From contig VXBM01000565.1 in the NCBI GenBank assembly GCA_013400155.1, forward strand, positions 108,864 to 172,863: a DNA stretch of 64,000 nucleotides, in the 5' to 3' direction. The notes below the pieces were generated by a model. It saw only the letters and a list, made by a program, of their open reading frames with translations. It ran no database searches and was not told the origin of the DNA. A program made the translations under genes and the position numbers. Numbering within the stretch: the stretch's first letter is position 1; each line of letters starts with the position of its first letter. Source of the stretch: Helopsaltes ochotensis (lineage: Eukaryota; Chordata; Aves; Passeriformes; Locustellidae). This document shows, piece after piece, positions 1 through 14,200 of the stretch.

Positions 1-3000
1 CCTAGAACTTATGGAAACAATGGAAACAAAAGGTTGAATTTTAGATTTGAGCACCCTTCCAAGGGTCCAAAAGTGAGCACACCTGTGAAGTCATGGATCC
101 TTTTTCCAAACTTTGGAGTCAAGAGGACCAAATTTAATGGCTGTGTTTACTCCACTGGGTTCAGTGCAGCATTAATGATCTCCATGAATGGAGGATTTAA
201 TCACAGTAAAATCTGTACTTTTATGCAATATATACCTATTTTTCAGTATAGGATGTATTTTTGTTTTCCGTACTAAATCAGTGAACAAAAGCTTTGGGAC
301 TTGAGCTGCTGCAGCCATCATTCAACTTTTTTGAACTTGCAGAAACGACAGTAACTGTGTTTAGACAAATATTATTATAAAAAGTCACAATAGTTTCATA
401 TAAACCAATGTTGTTTCCAAATAAGGAAACAGAAACTCTCAAGCACACTGTCAAACATATGATTTAGCAGGAATAGATCAAAAATGCTATGAAAACTTAT
501 GAAAATGCCAACATTTTCCACCGTTAAAATGAATTTACTGCACCTACCTCTTTGGCAAACCTAATTACCTTAAGTGTCACTGTGCTTAAGCTATCTCATT
601 GCAGGCTTTGGAAGATTTTATCGCAGAATTGTAATACTATGCACGTGAATTATGAGCAAAACCTGGTATTTTACACACAAAAAATTACCACAGAGCCTAC
701 TGAGAGCAGGCAACATTAAGTTACAGACTATCACATTGCATGGATGATTGTGTGCATACAAATGTACACCAGCATATTGTACAAGAACTGAACCAAACCA
801 GATACGTTTTCTTTAGAAGAAAGCAAGTGCTTTTAACTTGTAACAATCTGGTACAAAATTAAGAACGTGTGTTTCAGTAACATCACTTCCACGTGGAGCT
901 GGAGCTTTTGTACCTGCACATCAATACCTACTAAACTTGAGGGACAACATCCTCGACGAGGATTTTAAGACCCAGTTTGGTGAGCTGTGACAATCCTGGA
1001 AGGAGGCAGCAGGCAGCTGGCTGCCCGCCCCATGGCTGGGGCAGAGTTATGAAAGCAAGGGAAAGGTCATGCAATAATATATACTGTGACCGCCAGGAAA
1101 GTATTACATTATAGCTGCTTTCTGCTGGAATGCCTTTTATTAAAAAACTCTGAAAAAGAGAAGTAAAATTATTTCAGCTGAGGCTTTATTTGCTTTTATT
1201 TTGCTGGTGAAAGGGCACAGAAGTTTGTGGTTCCCTATTCAGAGCATATTCCTTCCCTTTGCCTAGCCTGCATGAAATCAAGAAGGATTAATTCTGGAGG
1301 TATGATTACTCAATGTGAACTAAACATGCAAAAATGAGTTAATAAAATCCCTAGAAAAAGTGCAATTTTTTAAGGAAAATACTTGCCAAAACCAAAGTAC
1401 TCTAAAATTCAGGACAGGACCTGACCTGCAATCTACAGTCTAACGGCTTGTCTTTGGGACAGTTCTACCTGCTTCAGGTAGATCAAAGCCTAGCAGTGCA
1501 CAACACCTGAAGCTATAGATACCACATCTTAGAGTGGTATATACTTAGAGCAAATATACTTCTCTGTAGTGAACATTTAAATATGTGAATCTGTGACATC
1601 TCAGTCCTTTCCTCAAGACAAACTACTTCTTTTCAAGAAAAATGCCAAAAATTCTGAACCCTAAAAACCTAAAAAAAAGAAAACCAAAAAAGAAACTTTC
1701 ATTTTGGTAACCAAGAAAACTGTATTTTTGTAAATGGCTGAAGGCCACTATTTTTTTTTCCAACCACATCTGAAGTCACCATTTCCTTTGCTTTGAGAAC
1801 TCAAGGCAAATCCTGGATAAAAAACTGCTGTTGCAATGGTTGCTGAAGGCAGAAATACACAGGTTTCTCTTCTCATTTTCCATCAATCAACAAGGCATAA
1901 TTGCGACTCTAAGCAACCCTCTCTGCCCCAAGATGGGCAGAATGTATAACTGGTGCTTCCAGTGCCTGGATCCTCCTTGTGGAGAGGGCAAAGCCACCCC
2001 AGTCAGGTCCAGAAGAGAGCAGTGGGATGCTGTAGAGCATCTCTTTAGTGACATCTCATTTTTGTAACAAGGGTGTGCACACCCTTTTTGTATTTTCCAG
2101 CCTCAGAAAGTGTAACCCAGCATAGCCTCAGCTTTTCCTTACCCAGATTTGATGCTGGGTTTATTCCAGTGTGTCCATGCTACATCGCACAGCACACCAT
2201 TCTTCCAACAGTCTATTTTATGTTGAAATCTCTTTATGTTGAAATCAGGTAAGGAAGCTTAATAAAAGCTTATTTTAAAAAAATTAAAAATGTTTTAAAT
2301 ATTTATTTCTAAAATTCTATTTTAGTTGGTTGCATTTATTTTATATACAGAATGCTTTGGTCTGAACAGACTTGTTTGAAATACAAACCACAGATATACT
2401 GCTAAATCACATTAAAGAGTTTTCTAAGTTAATTAAAACCTAAGTTCTTTACTTTCAAAACAAGTGTTGATTCCTCAAGAACAGAACAAGCCCACTATAG
2501 TGTTATTAACAGTATCTGCAGATAAGTTCATCCACCTGTTCAACTGAACACACTACCTATTAGAATGAGCATTCAACTATTATTTCTTAGCCATGTTTCT
2601 CTGCTTAGACACCCCTCCAAAATTAACACAAAATGCAGAGGAAACACAGCAAAGGAAGATTTATGACAGATTGCAAGGATGAATGTCCATGCAAAGTTCC
2701 AAGTGACTTTCCAAGTGGTTGAAAAACACTGATGCTTCTGAATAGAAATGCAATGGCACTCAGAAATACCTTTCTGCCTAAGTGTAATGCCTATCATGTT
2801 TACTATTTCTGTTTAAAGAAACTGACTCTTTAAAACTTATGTGGTTTGAACTGGACACTTAAATGATTCTCAGGAGTGGGACTCTCCATTCAAAGCAAAT
2901 ATCAACAGGACCAGAAATCAGACAGGGATTGAACCACCTTAAACTGAATAAAACCCATGCAAATCAGTAAAGAAAGGCAAAAATCTTTCACTTTACAAAA

Positions 3001-4411
3001 CGTCACCTTCTCCCTAAGTTAGGAAGTATGTAAATGATATTTTCCTGGCACAGATATTAAGAAAAGAGGATTTCAGAACCATCTTACCACATTCTCTGAC
3101 ATTCTCTAGTACTGTACATTACTAAACCATTACTTAGAGGAATCAGCTGCTGATTATGATAAGGCCCCGTTGTCTGTGCAGAAACAGCAGTCTTTTAATC
3201 TAATTATCATGAAATGTTATGTACAATTACCTCCCTTGCCAAATACTGCACACATCTTACTTGAAAATGTCACTCTTTTGTATTTGAAAGAAATTTTACA
3301 CATTTAGGTTTGAAATTTATAGTAAATCAAAATCAATAGCAGATGAGGAAATTACAGCATTCCAGATGCTACAGCTCGTTCTCAAATCTTATGTGGTTAG
3401 TCGCTGCGCAAATACAAATAACCTTAGGGGCCTATGCTTGCACTGGAAGGGAAGGACAACAGGCATAAAGTTATATTCAGTTCTGTTTTAGCAGAAAACT
3501 TTGCATCAAGGGAGGGGCTCAGAGCTGGATTCTTGACCTCCCAATACCACAGACACGTTTCTATGCTGGGCACTGTGAGGAAGGGACCAGACATTTAAGA
3601 ACTGGAGAGGATTTATGACCTCACACCCTTCATTCTTTTGCATTTATTGATCAATCCAAAAGCATGAATGCATCTGTCACTAGACAGGATTACAGAAGGA
3701 ATGACACAGATGGCTCCTGTGGTCTCTGATTCCCTCCAAAAGAGTAGTGAAGAATTCTATCTCCCTGACCCTCAGGAAGATAACCTCCTTTCCCACGTGC
3801 AACTTAGAGCTCTGAATACTGACAAAATGTGAACTACTTTTTCTAATCAGAAAAATCTGTGGACTCCTCCTGAGCATTGCAATGGTAACAAACCAAGATC
3901 ATGCAGAAGCAGAACAAGAGACGGAGTCAAGTGATGAACATGTCTGCAGCCTCTGCTGGAAGGGGCACACACCCTGCTGGATATACAGTGCTTTTCATTC
4001 AACATTTTTGATGAGTAGGCTCTTGTGGGTCTTAAGGGTCTCATGTTCGAAAGGTTGCCAGGCTCTTTTCATCACTTCTGGCTGCAGATGAGAATGTTTA
4101 TAGGGGCTGGGTCAGAGATCATTTTAGCTGGTCTTTAAGGAAGGGCTGTGATGAAGGGAATTGTTGTTGTGGTAAACAGCGGGAGGTCCAACAGGGAAGC
4201 CTAATAACCAACCTTGTTTTTCTGGTGTCATTCCTTCTTACATATCCAAAGTTGCATGAAAGAATCTCAGCCAAAGGCCCTTGCCAAGTTTTACAACACA
4301 TTGGACACAGCTCTGAAACAAAACTCAGCTCTCCAAGGTAGATTTTTAGTATTTGAAAACAATGGCCTAGTGAATTACTTCTTTTCTTTTGGTTAACTGT
4401 GCCTTACCATA

Positions 4412-5044
4412 TGTCTTAGGTTGCAATGCAAGATGTAACCAAAAGTATGTAGTCTATTACTATCTGAGACAGTTTTTTATCTCTTTAATGACCTATCCTC
4501 CCTTCAGGTCGTATCTTCTGTTAATGGGCCATTGAGTCTCACTGCATGACTGATAAAATTAAATCATCCTGTTGTGAGATGCTCCATCCAGCAAGAGGAG
4601 CCCAGTATTCCTACCTGGATAAAAATCTGAAATGTAGAACACTACAGCAGCCAGTTTCCACTGGATTCTTAGAGAAAGACTGGACCCATCTACACCACCA
4701 TTGGACCTTCAGAGGGAAACTACACCTTTCTACAGGATAATTGCTTCAACAGAACCACATCTGTCACTGCAGGAGGACTGCAGCCACCATTTAATTAGAC
4801 TGTTACCAACACCTTGACCAACAAGATGTCAGGTTGTATTCTAACTCTGTCAGTGTTTTGTTTTGTACTACTGCATTTTTATTTTCATTTTCCTAGTAAA
4901 GAACTGTTATTCCTATTCCCATATCTTTGCCTGAGCGCCTTTTAATTTCAAAATTAATAGTTTGGAGGGAAAAGGTTTACATTTCCCATTTCAAGGCAGG
5001 CTACTGCCTTCCATAGCAGACACCTGTCTTTCCAAACCAAGACA
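4412..5044 (+). mobile_element. Solo LTR, family 1, copy A (endogenous retrovirus)
   Basis: The 633-bp element starts TGTCTTAGG and ends CCAAGACA, and it is flanked by an exact 5-bp duplication CCATA (4407-4411 and 5045-5049). It is clearly homologous to the minus-strand elements at 41803-42721 and 54057-54726. Shared landmarks include a GCAATGCAAGATGTAACC-like 5' end and a GACACCTGTCTTTCC-like 3' end. A TATA-like ATAAAAAT lies near 4620 and an AGTAAA polyadenylation-like signal at 4895-4900. No internal viral genes flank it, so it is a solo LTR formed by LTR-LTR recombination. It is antisense to CAMK4. The 64-codon ORF inside it is not a gene. Confidence 0.9.
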
Positions 5045-8000
5045 CCATATTAAATAATTGAACCATCTTTGCCTATATGACAGACATTAGCTCTGTGATT
5101 TTAAGCATATCAATCAAATTGAAAACTGACAGAAAGCTATGAACTGGTCCATGACTTTTCATTATTTCATTATTTAGATACATTGGTCTGTTTCTTTCAT
5201 GCAGAAAGTAAACAATTCAAAGAAACAATAAAGAGAAAAGATCATGGAAAATAAAGTCCAGGAGGAACAGTAAATAAAACAGTAATATAGTAAGGGATGA
5301 ATAATTTATTCTCCAAGAGCCACATACCCATTCTGTGTAACATCTGGTACATCAAACCTGAAGAGTGACAGCACTTCATGAACCTTTGCTTTCAACATAT
5401 TAAATGCTTTCTGGGGAAGAGTGTGTCATCTGAGTTACAGATCTAAATCCAGCCAGCTCTGCATTTGTTTTTTGGGGAATCTGGCACAGGCTGGAGCATG
5501 GGGAGCTGTGCAGCCCAGGACTATGTCTTGCACATCTATATGGTAATGGGGACATGGGAGAAGAGGCCACCCTGCCAATGCCAGGCTGCTGCCCATCCCC
5601 TCCAAAATGTGAGGTGTGATGTGAGCCACAGAGCACAGGTGCACCATAGAACAGTCTCAATGTGTGATCCTGAATTCAGATTACTTGGTTATCTGCAAAA
5701 GACCTCAATAAGACCTGTAAAATAGGCATGCTTTGCTGGTTATTTCAATTTCTATTTACCAACCAGTTCTCTCGCAGTGTTAACCCACTTATCACTCTTC
5801 TGCTTATCTTATTCAATACTGAGGAAAGTATGCTTATTATGTTATTTAAACAATTATTTCTTCATTATCACTAAGAGACAACTGTAAAAAACTTTTGGGC
5901 ATTCCTGAAACACATACTCAAAGATCTGCTCAGACATAACTCTTCAGTCTGCTGCTTGCTTAGAAGAGATAGAGAAAATGCAACAGGTCTAGAAGGGGAG
6001 AATGTCTGTACCTGACTAAATAGGGGATCCTTCACAGACCCCTACTTTGAAATTAAGCTTATCAAAGTGACAGCTGGAACACTTCCATTGATAACACTAG
6101 TGACAACCCAGCCCAGGAGCCATCCTGCGGTCTCACATGGAAACAATTGCAAAAACATGTAGAGCTGGAAATGGTTATTTTACATTCAAGTGACATACTG
6201 GACCTTATCCTTGCTGTGACCACACAGGTATTTAAAAGCAAAGTATATCAGAATTTGTCTTTGAATTGGTTTCTCTACATTACCAGATTTTTCTTCACAC
6301 TATCTGATTAGAGAATTCAAAGCTTACTAGAGATTGAAGCTTCTAATTTTATTTGTGGATTTATTAACTTAATTTTTGTCAGGTTTAACCTTCTAGACAA
6401 CCATACATTCAAAATTGTTGCAAGGACTTATGCCTTCACAGAAAACAAGATGGATCCTTCAAAATAGTGAGATAACTTCTGATTTGTTAAGATCATTTTG
6501 TCTGAAACTATGTTGTTCTTATTAAAAAACCTGGCTTACATTCATCTGTTTGATTTAACAGTAGCCATGTGAACAGCAGAATATTTAATTTACAAAATAA
6601 ATATGTCAAATCTGGATATAGAGTAAATGGCACTACCCTACTGCACCAGTTGGAGGATGGGAGTGGTAGAAAGCACCCGTCATGAAGGGAAAACACCCTT
6701 CAATCAATCCCTGCAAAAGAAGCAAAGATGCTGGAAGACTCTGGCCTGTGCACCTCTGTACCAGCATCTGCACTGGCAGGAGCAGGGCAGGAACCTCCCT
6801 CTGCTCCTGCACGTGGTAGTGGGAACCCTGTAAACCTGAAGGAGAAGCAGCTATGGAGAGGTAGAATATCCTCTCTAAGGAGAAGGTGGCTTTGCACCAA
6901 GCAATTCTCAGTTCTTACTAGGCAGGGAACTGAGGTACCCTGTGGCACCTTGTCTGCCTGCAGCGGTAAACCAGCACTTGCTTGTTGATACTCCCTACTC
7001 TGGATTTCCAACAAGAAACGAAGTCAGAGTGAGGGTCTCAGAAGCAAAAAAATAGGGTTGAGATGAATAAAATATGGGTAAACCCTGATTGCATAGATCT
7101 TGTCTTCAGGATATCTGCTGCATTATTTTTGTCTTCTACCCTTTCTTTCTCTAGAAAGAAAATGTAGGGAGTCAGTCTGCTCCATCCAACTAATAATTTT
7201 TCAAAATATTGAATAATTTCAAATACATTTTACAAGAAACTAACACATTACCAACCATCTCTCTCACTAGGTGGAAAAAATTAGGCAGTCAGCAGAAGAG
7301 ATCTTTTTGGTCTCGTCATCAAGGAAAATGCTACAAGACACTCATTCTGTATACAGCTGAATCCTCACAGGGTGCTCAGACTAAAGACACTTTAATGAAG
7401 CACCCTCTCAGAACTCAGGAAGAAAGGAACTCCTATTTATGAGAGACATGGATCAAATTTCTATTTTCTGAGTTTGTTCAATTATTCCTCCTTCCAGACA
7501 GCCACAAGCACAAACTTATTCCAGGGTGGTTGTATCTGCACTGAAAACCATGTTGAATTTTTTGTTGGCAACAATGTTCCATAGCACATATTATCAAATC
7601 TTTATGAATTTTTAGATTAAGTCTTGATTTTTAAATGAAGGACATAATTTTAACAGATTTTACTGCATGCTTTTCCAAGTTCCTTATAAAAAAACCCCAT
7701 CATTGTGTCACACAGAAAGATAAGGACCCCAGTGAAGCAGACACAGTCACATGCAAGGAAAAGGACCAATTTGCAGCCCTGATAATTTATTATACCTAGC
7801 TCTATAGTTAAGATTTTGCTTACTAAAATATAACTCAGAATTATCATATTTTATTGCCATAAGTTATGATAATAATTACAAAATACAATAATATTTTATA
7901 GACAGGAAACCACAATGGTAAAACAAAACAACTTTAAAACACAAGAAAGAAAAGGTTCATATGTTTACTTCCTGACAGACAGCATTTTGAATTTCTCCTA

Positions 8001-8060
8001 TTGCTGCTCATCAGATGGACTCAGCTATTTGGAAAAGCACATTTCAATAATGAAACATAC

Positions 8061-8237
8061 TGTTTGTTAACACTCCAGGTGCTGCCCATTTTTACTATTG
8101 CACAATAATTTGTGTCAGAAAATACAACAAAATCCTCACATCCAGCACTGTTCACCCAATAGTCAAATTTGTCAATGTCCAGAAATCGGATTACCATTGA
8201 TTGTGTGCTTCTTTCTGGCACCAGCTTCACCCACCAC
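8061..8237 (-). other. Exon-like open segment of unknown identity
   Basis: On the minus strand a pyrimidine-rich acceptor (GTGTCTCTTTGGTTCAG) is followed by 177 nt open in one frame and then a possible donor GTATGT. The conceptual peptide includes RFLDIDKFDYWVNSAG and a Cys-containing CEDFVVFSDTNYC. I do not recognise the family, and it is not the missing CAMK4 HRD exon. The enclosing ORF is only 77 codons, a length chance can produce in this window, so this is listed as a candidate and not as a gene. Confidence 0.2.
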
Positions 8238-11200
8238 CTGAACCAAAGAGACACCCTGTTTCTTATAAATACCTGATCTCATTATTTCTAGCTCATGAAG
8301 TAAAATCATGCGCTCAAATCTATATTAAGTGGTAAGTATGGGATGGTGCTGGTTGCTGAAAATATTGGCTTCAATATTCACCTCTGCCAGGGTTTGGCTT
8401 TTCCAATATGGAAGTCTGTGTAAAGCTCAATTGAAAAGAAGGAGTGTGTGAAATTTAAAGTCTAGGCCTCCCTGGATTTGTTGATAGAAACAATAAAAGT
8501 GGAGGTAAAAGGCCTCAGAATGCATTCTTCACATGCCAACAAATAAGTGTGACAAAGTCATGTAAACCAGTCACTCAGAGACATAAAAACCATCAGGAAA
8601 CAGTTAATGAAAAAGGAGAAAACCAGATTCATTACAAGTTCCAAAATATCCACAGCTGCTGACATTTCAGGGGATCAGTTAGGGATCTTGAGAAATTAAA
8701 TGAGGAGTCTTGATTCACTCATACTATCGGGGCCACAGAACTGGAGCCACCGAATTGAAACAGAGACTGATAAATTTTTATGTAGCTTATTTAAGAGGGA
8801 TCAGCGTAAGTCAATCGTAGTTTATGACAACTCCTTGGCATGTCAGGAATCTCCCCCAAAGGGGGCAGAAATTCTCTTACAATTTTTTCAAATCACAGGC
8901 ATCAGCATTCTGGTAAGTTTCCATACTACCTAATGAAAAAAATGCAATTTTCCAAACAATTGGTCTGCTGAGAGGCTGCTATCTTAGTCAGTCTTGTACT
9001 GCAAAATTTGAGATGCAAAATTGCATAAGGCTATAATAATACTACTGAGTAATCTTTTGGCAATTTTTTTTTTACAGGTTCCCTTGTAATTTACTCCTGA
9101 AATCAATGTCTCTTTATTCCTTACCATCATTACTGATGCATGAACAGCAAGACACAAGGAGACAAGCCTGTCCTTGCTTAGTCCTACAGGCACAGCTGGT
9201 TAGGAAACAGAAAAACACCTGGAGGTCTGGATAAAAGGGTTTCCTTAGGTTTCAGTAAATTTTTTTGGGGACAAAGCAGTGACTTCTACAAAGGTGCTTC
9301 TATTTTAATGTAACATTTAACCAGATGCCTTTCAGTCCTTAGTGAAATACTGCAATATGTGTCCACACCACTATCACTTTATCAAGGCTGCACAGTTTGC
9401 ATGAAGGGCAGCAGTTACTGGTGGCACTCCTGCAGTGTCAATTAACAGTTCTCTATCTTTTTGAGCACAGCTGGGTGGTTTTCTACTTTGGTATTTCCTC
9501 TAAGGCAATTCCTGATACCTTCTCAATGTTCATTAATTTTTCTTCACTCTTTCTGTAGCATTCAGCTGCTAATCTTTTTCTCTTTCTACACAGTATGTGA
9601 GGATCTCAGGATGCTTCAGGAGCTTCTCCAACTCAGAAGCCTTCAGAGCCCTTTCAAGCTCATACAGCAACATGTGCTTTTTGGAGATGCAGAGTGTACA
9701 GTATGTCCCATAGGAACAGGTACTTGTGTGCCCTATCCTTGCATTACAGTTTGCAAAATACATGCAATAAAAATTATTTTAATAGGAGTATTAGCAATTT
9801 AAGGTCTGAGATAAATGCAGTCTTTTTCTTTGCTTGTGCTTCTTAATTGCTAATGTTGTGCTGGCTAACATACAGAAGGGCAACCTATGGCTGTCTAAAG
9901 ACAAGACTCAGACTCTCACAGAACTGGTTTCCTATGCTATTCCCCCTCTAAAGGAGATGGCTAGGCCATCGCCAAACAGTGCCTCAAGAATAAGTGAATC
10001 AGGCAGATAGACCCAGCCTTTGGATGAAGTCAGCACCCTTTTCACACAATATTTTTAACAATCCATCTTATAAATGAAGGTGCAGGAAAATTGCCCATCC
10101 CCCTAAGATGAATTGGGAAAAAATCAAATTCCTGAGTCCCCAGTTGATTCTTAGACAGCAATTTCCCTGCAAATGTTTGTTTCTTGGACTAAGTACCAGC
10201 TACTGACTCAAACACAGCATCATATGGCATTGTATTTTTGGTGTGCTGAGAGTTAAAACAAGTGCTAATTAGTCACTTTCATTGTTACTTCCAAATATTT
10301 TCCAGAATTAATACTGTAGTGATATGTTTCCAAAACAAGAGAAGGACAGCTTACTTAGAAGAAAGCATAATATCAAACAGTAACAATTATGCAAATATGA
10401 CCCTGATTTTTTGCTGCACTGGACATTAACTGTAATACCGTAAATCTGCTCACCCCATTTCCTCTATTAGTGATAATAGCAAATACAATACCCTCATTTC
10501 CTCACTGCTGATGGCAGTAGTGATGGGGTCTTTTGACTGTAACTCTTCTTCAATATGTGTGCTGCAAGAGGAACCTTGTATTTAGCTGAAAACAAATCTC
10601 AAAAATCTAAAATAATAATTCTGAAGCACGGTACTGATAAATCAGTTTAGTGTAACAATAAATCCCACTTTGTTACCCTCCCCACAATTTAAGTACACTG
10701 ATAACAATAAAAAATAGCTTAAAATCTGTTTACAACAAACATGAAAAGCAATCAAATGTAAGCTTGCAAAATTATGAACCTACTCATTAAGAATGCCTTC
10801 ACCCTCTAAGCAGATTATCCTGTGTATGGAACCTTTACTGAACATTGCTTCAGAGACATTTGAAATACAAATGCATTTGTCTCCCAGGCAGGGGCACTTC
10901 AACTGGTTTCTTACATAACTTGACATTTTACCTACTTGCTTATTTGTTCTTAACAGCAGTGTGACAGAACAGTCTCGCAGGGCACTGATGAAGCCCTGTT
11001 AAAATGTTGTCACCAAATGGAAGAAAAGGCCAAAACAATTTTTCAGTTTCAGTGGAGTCACCGCTGCACATGATGTGTTAAACCACCCCTCTCCAAGAGG
11101 ATTCACCTTCCAGCCTCATGAACAAATCTTGAAGAAAGAAACATTTCATACCCAGGCTAGATCAAATAGAAATAATTTTTTTATTCAATAAAAACCCAAA

Positions 11201-14200
11201 AACAATGCCATAGGAAGAACAGATGTTATTTCTTACTACAAATCATTAAGTAGTATGCTATGCCTATGGCAATACTCCCAGTTCAGGTAGGAATGAACGT
11301 AATTGACCTGCAAAACATCCTGGTATCAATCCAACCATCTGTCCTTGCCTGCCTTCACTGTATTATGAGATACAATGCAAGCAAACAATAGATCCTCTCC
11401 TTATTTCATTCCTCCTCTACATCTGACACTCTGCCTTAATATACAGGGTTTATTGTGCAAGTGACGCATGTTTTATTATGGAAGTTAATTTTTGAAATAT
11501 GCTATAACCTCTTTATTCTGCAGTCTAATACAACCACTACTAAAGTAGTGTTTACACAATTTCAAGAGGCTATGAGCCTGTAAAAAGAGGAACGGTGAAA
11601 GTGGACCACACTCTAAGGGAATACAGTACAACATCATAATCCTTAGCAAATTCCTTGTCTTATAGTATCAAGCATTGGTCCTTAGCAACAACCGCATAGT
11701 TAAAGACACACTGAATCTGGCCTAAATCTGCAAGCTTCTGAAATTCCACTTTAAAGTGAACATATAGAAAACTTGAGAGAAGAATTTTACATTTTTCCTT
11801 CTGTCCCCCATCAGAAAAGCAGGGCTTGGTGGGTAGTCTTAAGTCAGAACAGTGGCTGTTTCTTAACTTCCTCCTTATGGATAAAAACATACGCCAGGAA
11901 CAGACTTAGAAAGCCACTCTATACTGCCAGAGGGAGGATAGAAAACACTCATCATCAGTGGATTCATCAGTGAATGGGAAGAAATCTGAAGGTACAAATG
12001 CCTCTTCTATTGAAACAAGAATCCTTTGCAAAATCTTCTAAAGAGAGGAAGTCAGTGTTCTTCAGTATCTTCAATCAAGCATAGGATTTTTCTTCCTACA
12101 TAGAGTATTCCCAAATTTTGCTACTATTTTAGACAAGTAGACATCCCTGCCATTCTCTTCTGTGAAGTTTGACTACATTTTCTATAGAACTGAACTCTAG
12201 GTTTCTTCCCAATTCTTATCCTTTTTTATTGTGTGCCTTTTTAGGCTTTGCTAGGTATATATTGATAACATAACACATTTGCCTTCAAAATTTCAGAAAC
12301 CTGTGACAATTACGCCTCGATTAAATTCACCTTGTAGCTGCTGGCTAAAACTAAAATACATTCATTGTCTATCTCCAGTAAGAACTAACTCAATGACTGT
12401 ATAGGAAAAAAAAAGAAAACCTCTGCATAATCTTTATCTCTTGTACACTTTTTTTTGAATGTCAACCCCCTCAAATATCTAAATCAATTCTCTTGATTCT
12501 TATCCTGTCTTTAGAAGTCTGATTAGCTCATTTGGCCTAAGCTCTAATTGTCAGACACACTAATGCCTCAGAGTTTGTAAATGTGCTTGCAAGCTGGATA
12601 TTCGTGAGTAGGTTCTTACCTACTAACATACAGCTCATTATTGGACAGATCAAAATTCTCTGAAATGAATAGAAGCCTTTAATATAGATTTCTCTCTCAA
12701 ACCTGCAAGTTGCTTAAGTGCCCTCAGGCTTTGCCACCATACCTGACAGTTCAGCATGCTCCTTGTGAATTTAAGATGACAAGGAACTGAACAGAAGTTC
12801 AGTTCTATAATGAAGCCTGAAGTGGTAGGAAATTTAAATTAAGAAACAGAAACAGAGGGAGTCCCACACATAACTTCAGGAAAATGTTCCTATCTAGACA
12901 AGATAAGGAACAGTCTAAGAAAACAAAGTATTCTAAAATTTGATAGGAAATCAATTTAGAGACTGATGCATGAGTTCAAAACTACACATAGTGCATATGC
13001 TAGTAACTACCCTAAATGCAAAAAACTAAACTGTTATAATTAATTTCAAATTTTAACACACTGAAAAAACTAATTTAACCCCTAAGCAGAAAGTTATCCC
13101 TTCGACACTAATGCAGAATAGGTAAGAAGGAACAACATTTATTTTCAGTGACAAATATAAGATTTTAAAAGTACACATTAAAAAAATCAGTGTAATTTTA
13201 TGAAGTTTGACCAGCTAAAAAATAAATGTGTGTTCTTCTCTTAAAGCAGTGTGCAATATTCCTTTAGTGACCAATCTTTTGAGGACTACTTGGATACCAA
13301 AACATCATTAATTCTGCAAGATACCATGTGAAGATCTGGTCTCAGGACATCTGCATCCAGAAATTCATTCGCTACAAAAAAATAAGAAAAACTGCTACTA
13401 GAATAAGTATGCAAGAAGATCACACTGTGTGCAACACATTCCCTGAGAGGAGAGAAATGACAATAATGTGCCAAGAAAGACTGCCCTCAAATGCCTCCTC
13501 TTTAGGCATGACACTTGTTCATGGAACAATTAGATTCCATCTCATCTCCTTGTGCTGTCAGATAGCAACAAAACCTCTCTACCTGCTTTGAGCAGCACAG
13601 CAGAAGAGCTAAAGGAAACTCAAACTAGTTTTGTACAAGCCTTTTTATCTTAAGAATTAAGCTATGTCCCAGCTTGAAGAACAATGAAAAAATAATGAAA
13701 AAGACAAAATGTAGAAGAGAGGAAAAAAAAGTAATGTGTTCCTGCTAAGGGCAAATACAGTCACCAGCTGGGAACTTCAGATCAGATGTAAAGAGCAGAG
13801 AGGAAAATCATGAGAAAAGGCAAAATGAATGTGGAGGTCTACAAAACAGTCCTTTTTTCATTTTATTTTCTCTGATCTTGGGATGACAGATGTCTGATAT
13901 GGTTATGATGGTTTTTGACATCAAGATTCAGATTAATCTTCTGTGTGCTACTCTGGTTGCTTGGTTAATTATTGGTAAACAAGTTAGAGCTGGGCTTATG
14001 GGTATTTTAGGTATTACAAAAACCAGACAGACCTAGAAGCTTTATCAATTAACCTGTTATGTCCATTTGCTTTGACAATTTCAAAAGGATTTGAATAAAA
14101 AGTGTTTATGTGCTTTTAAAATTCCATTCTACACTTCTCATTAAATTCTTTAGAAGTTTTTCATAAAAATCTTTGCTATATGAAGATATAATACCTTATC

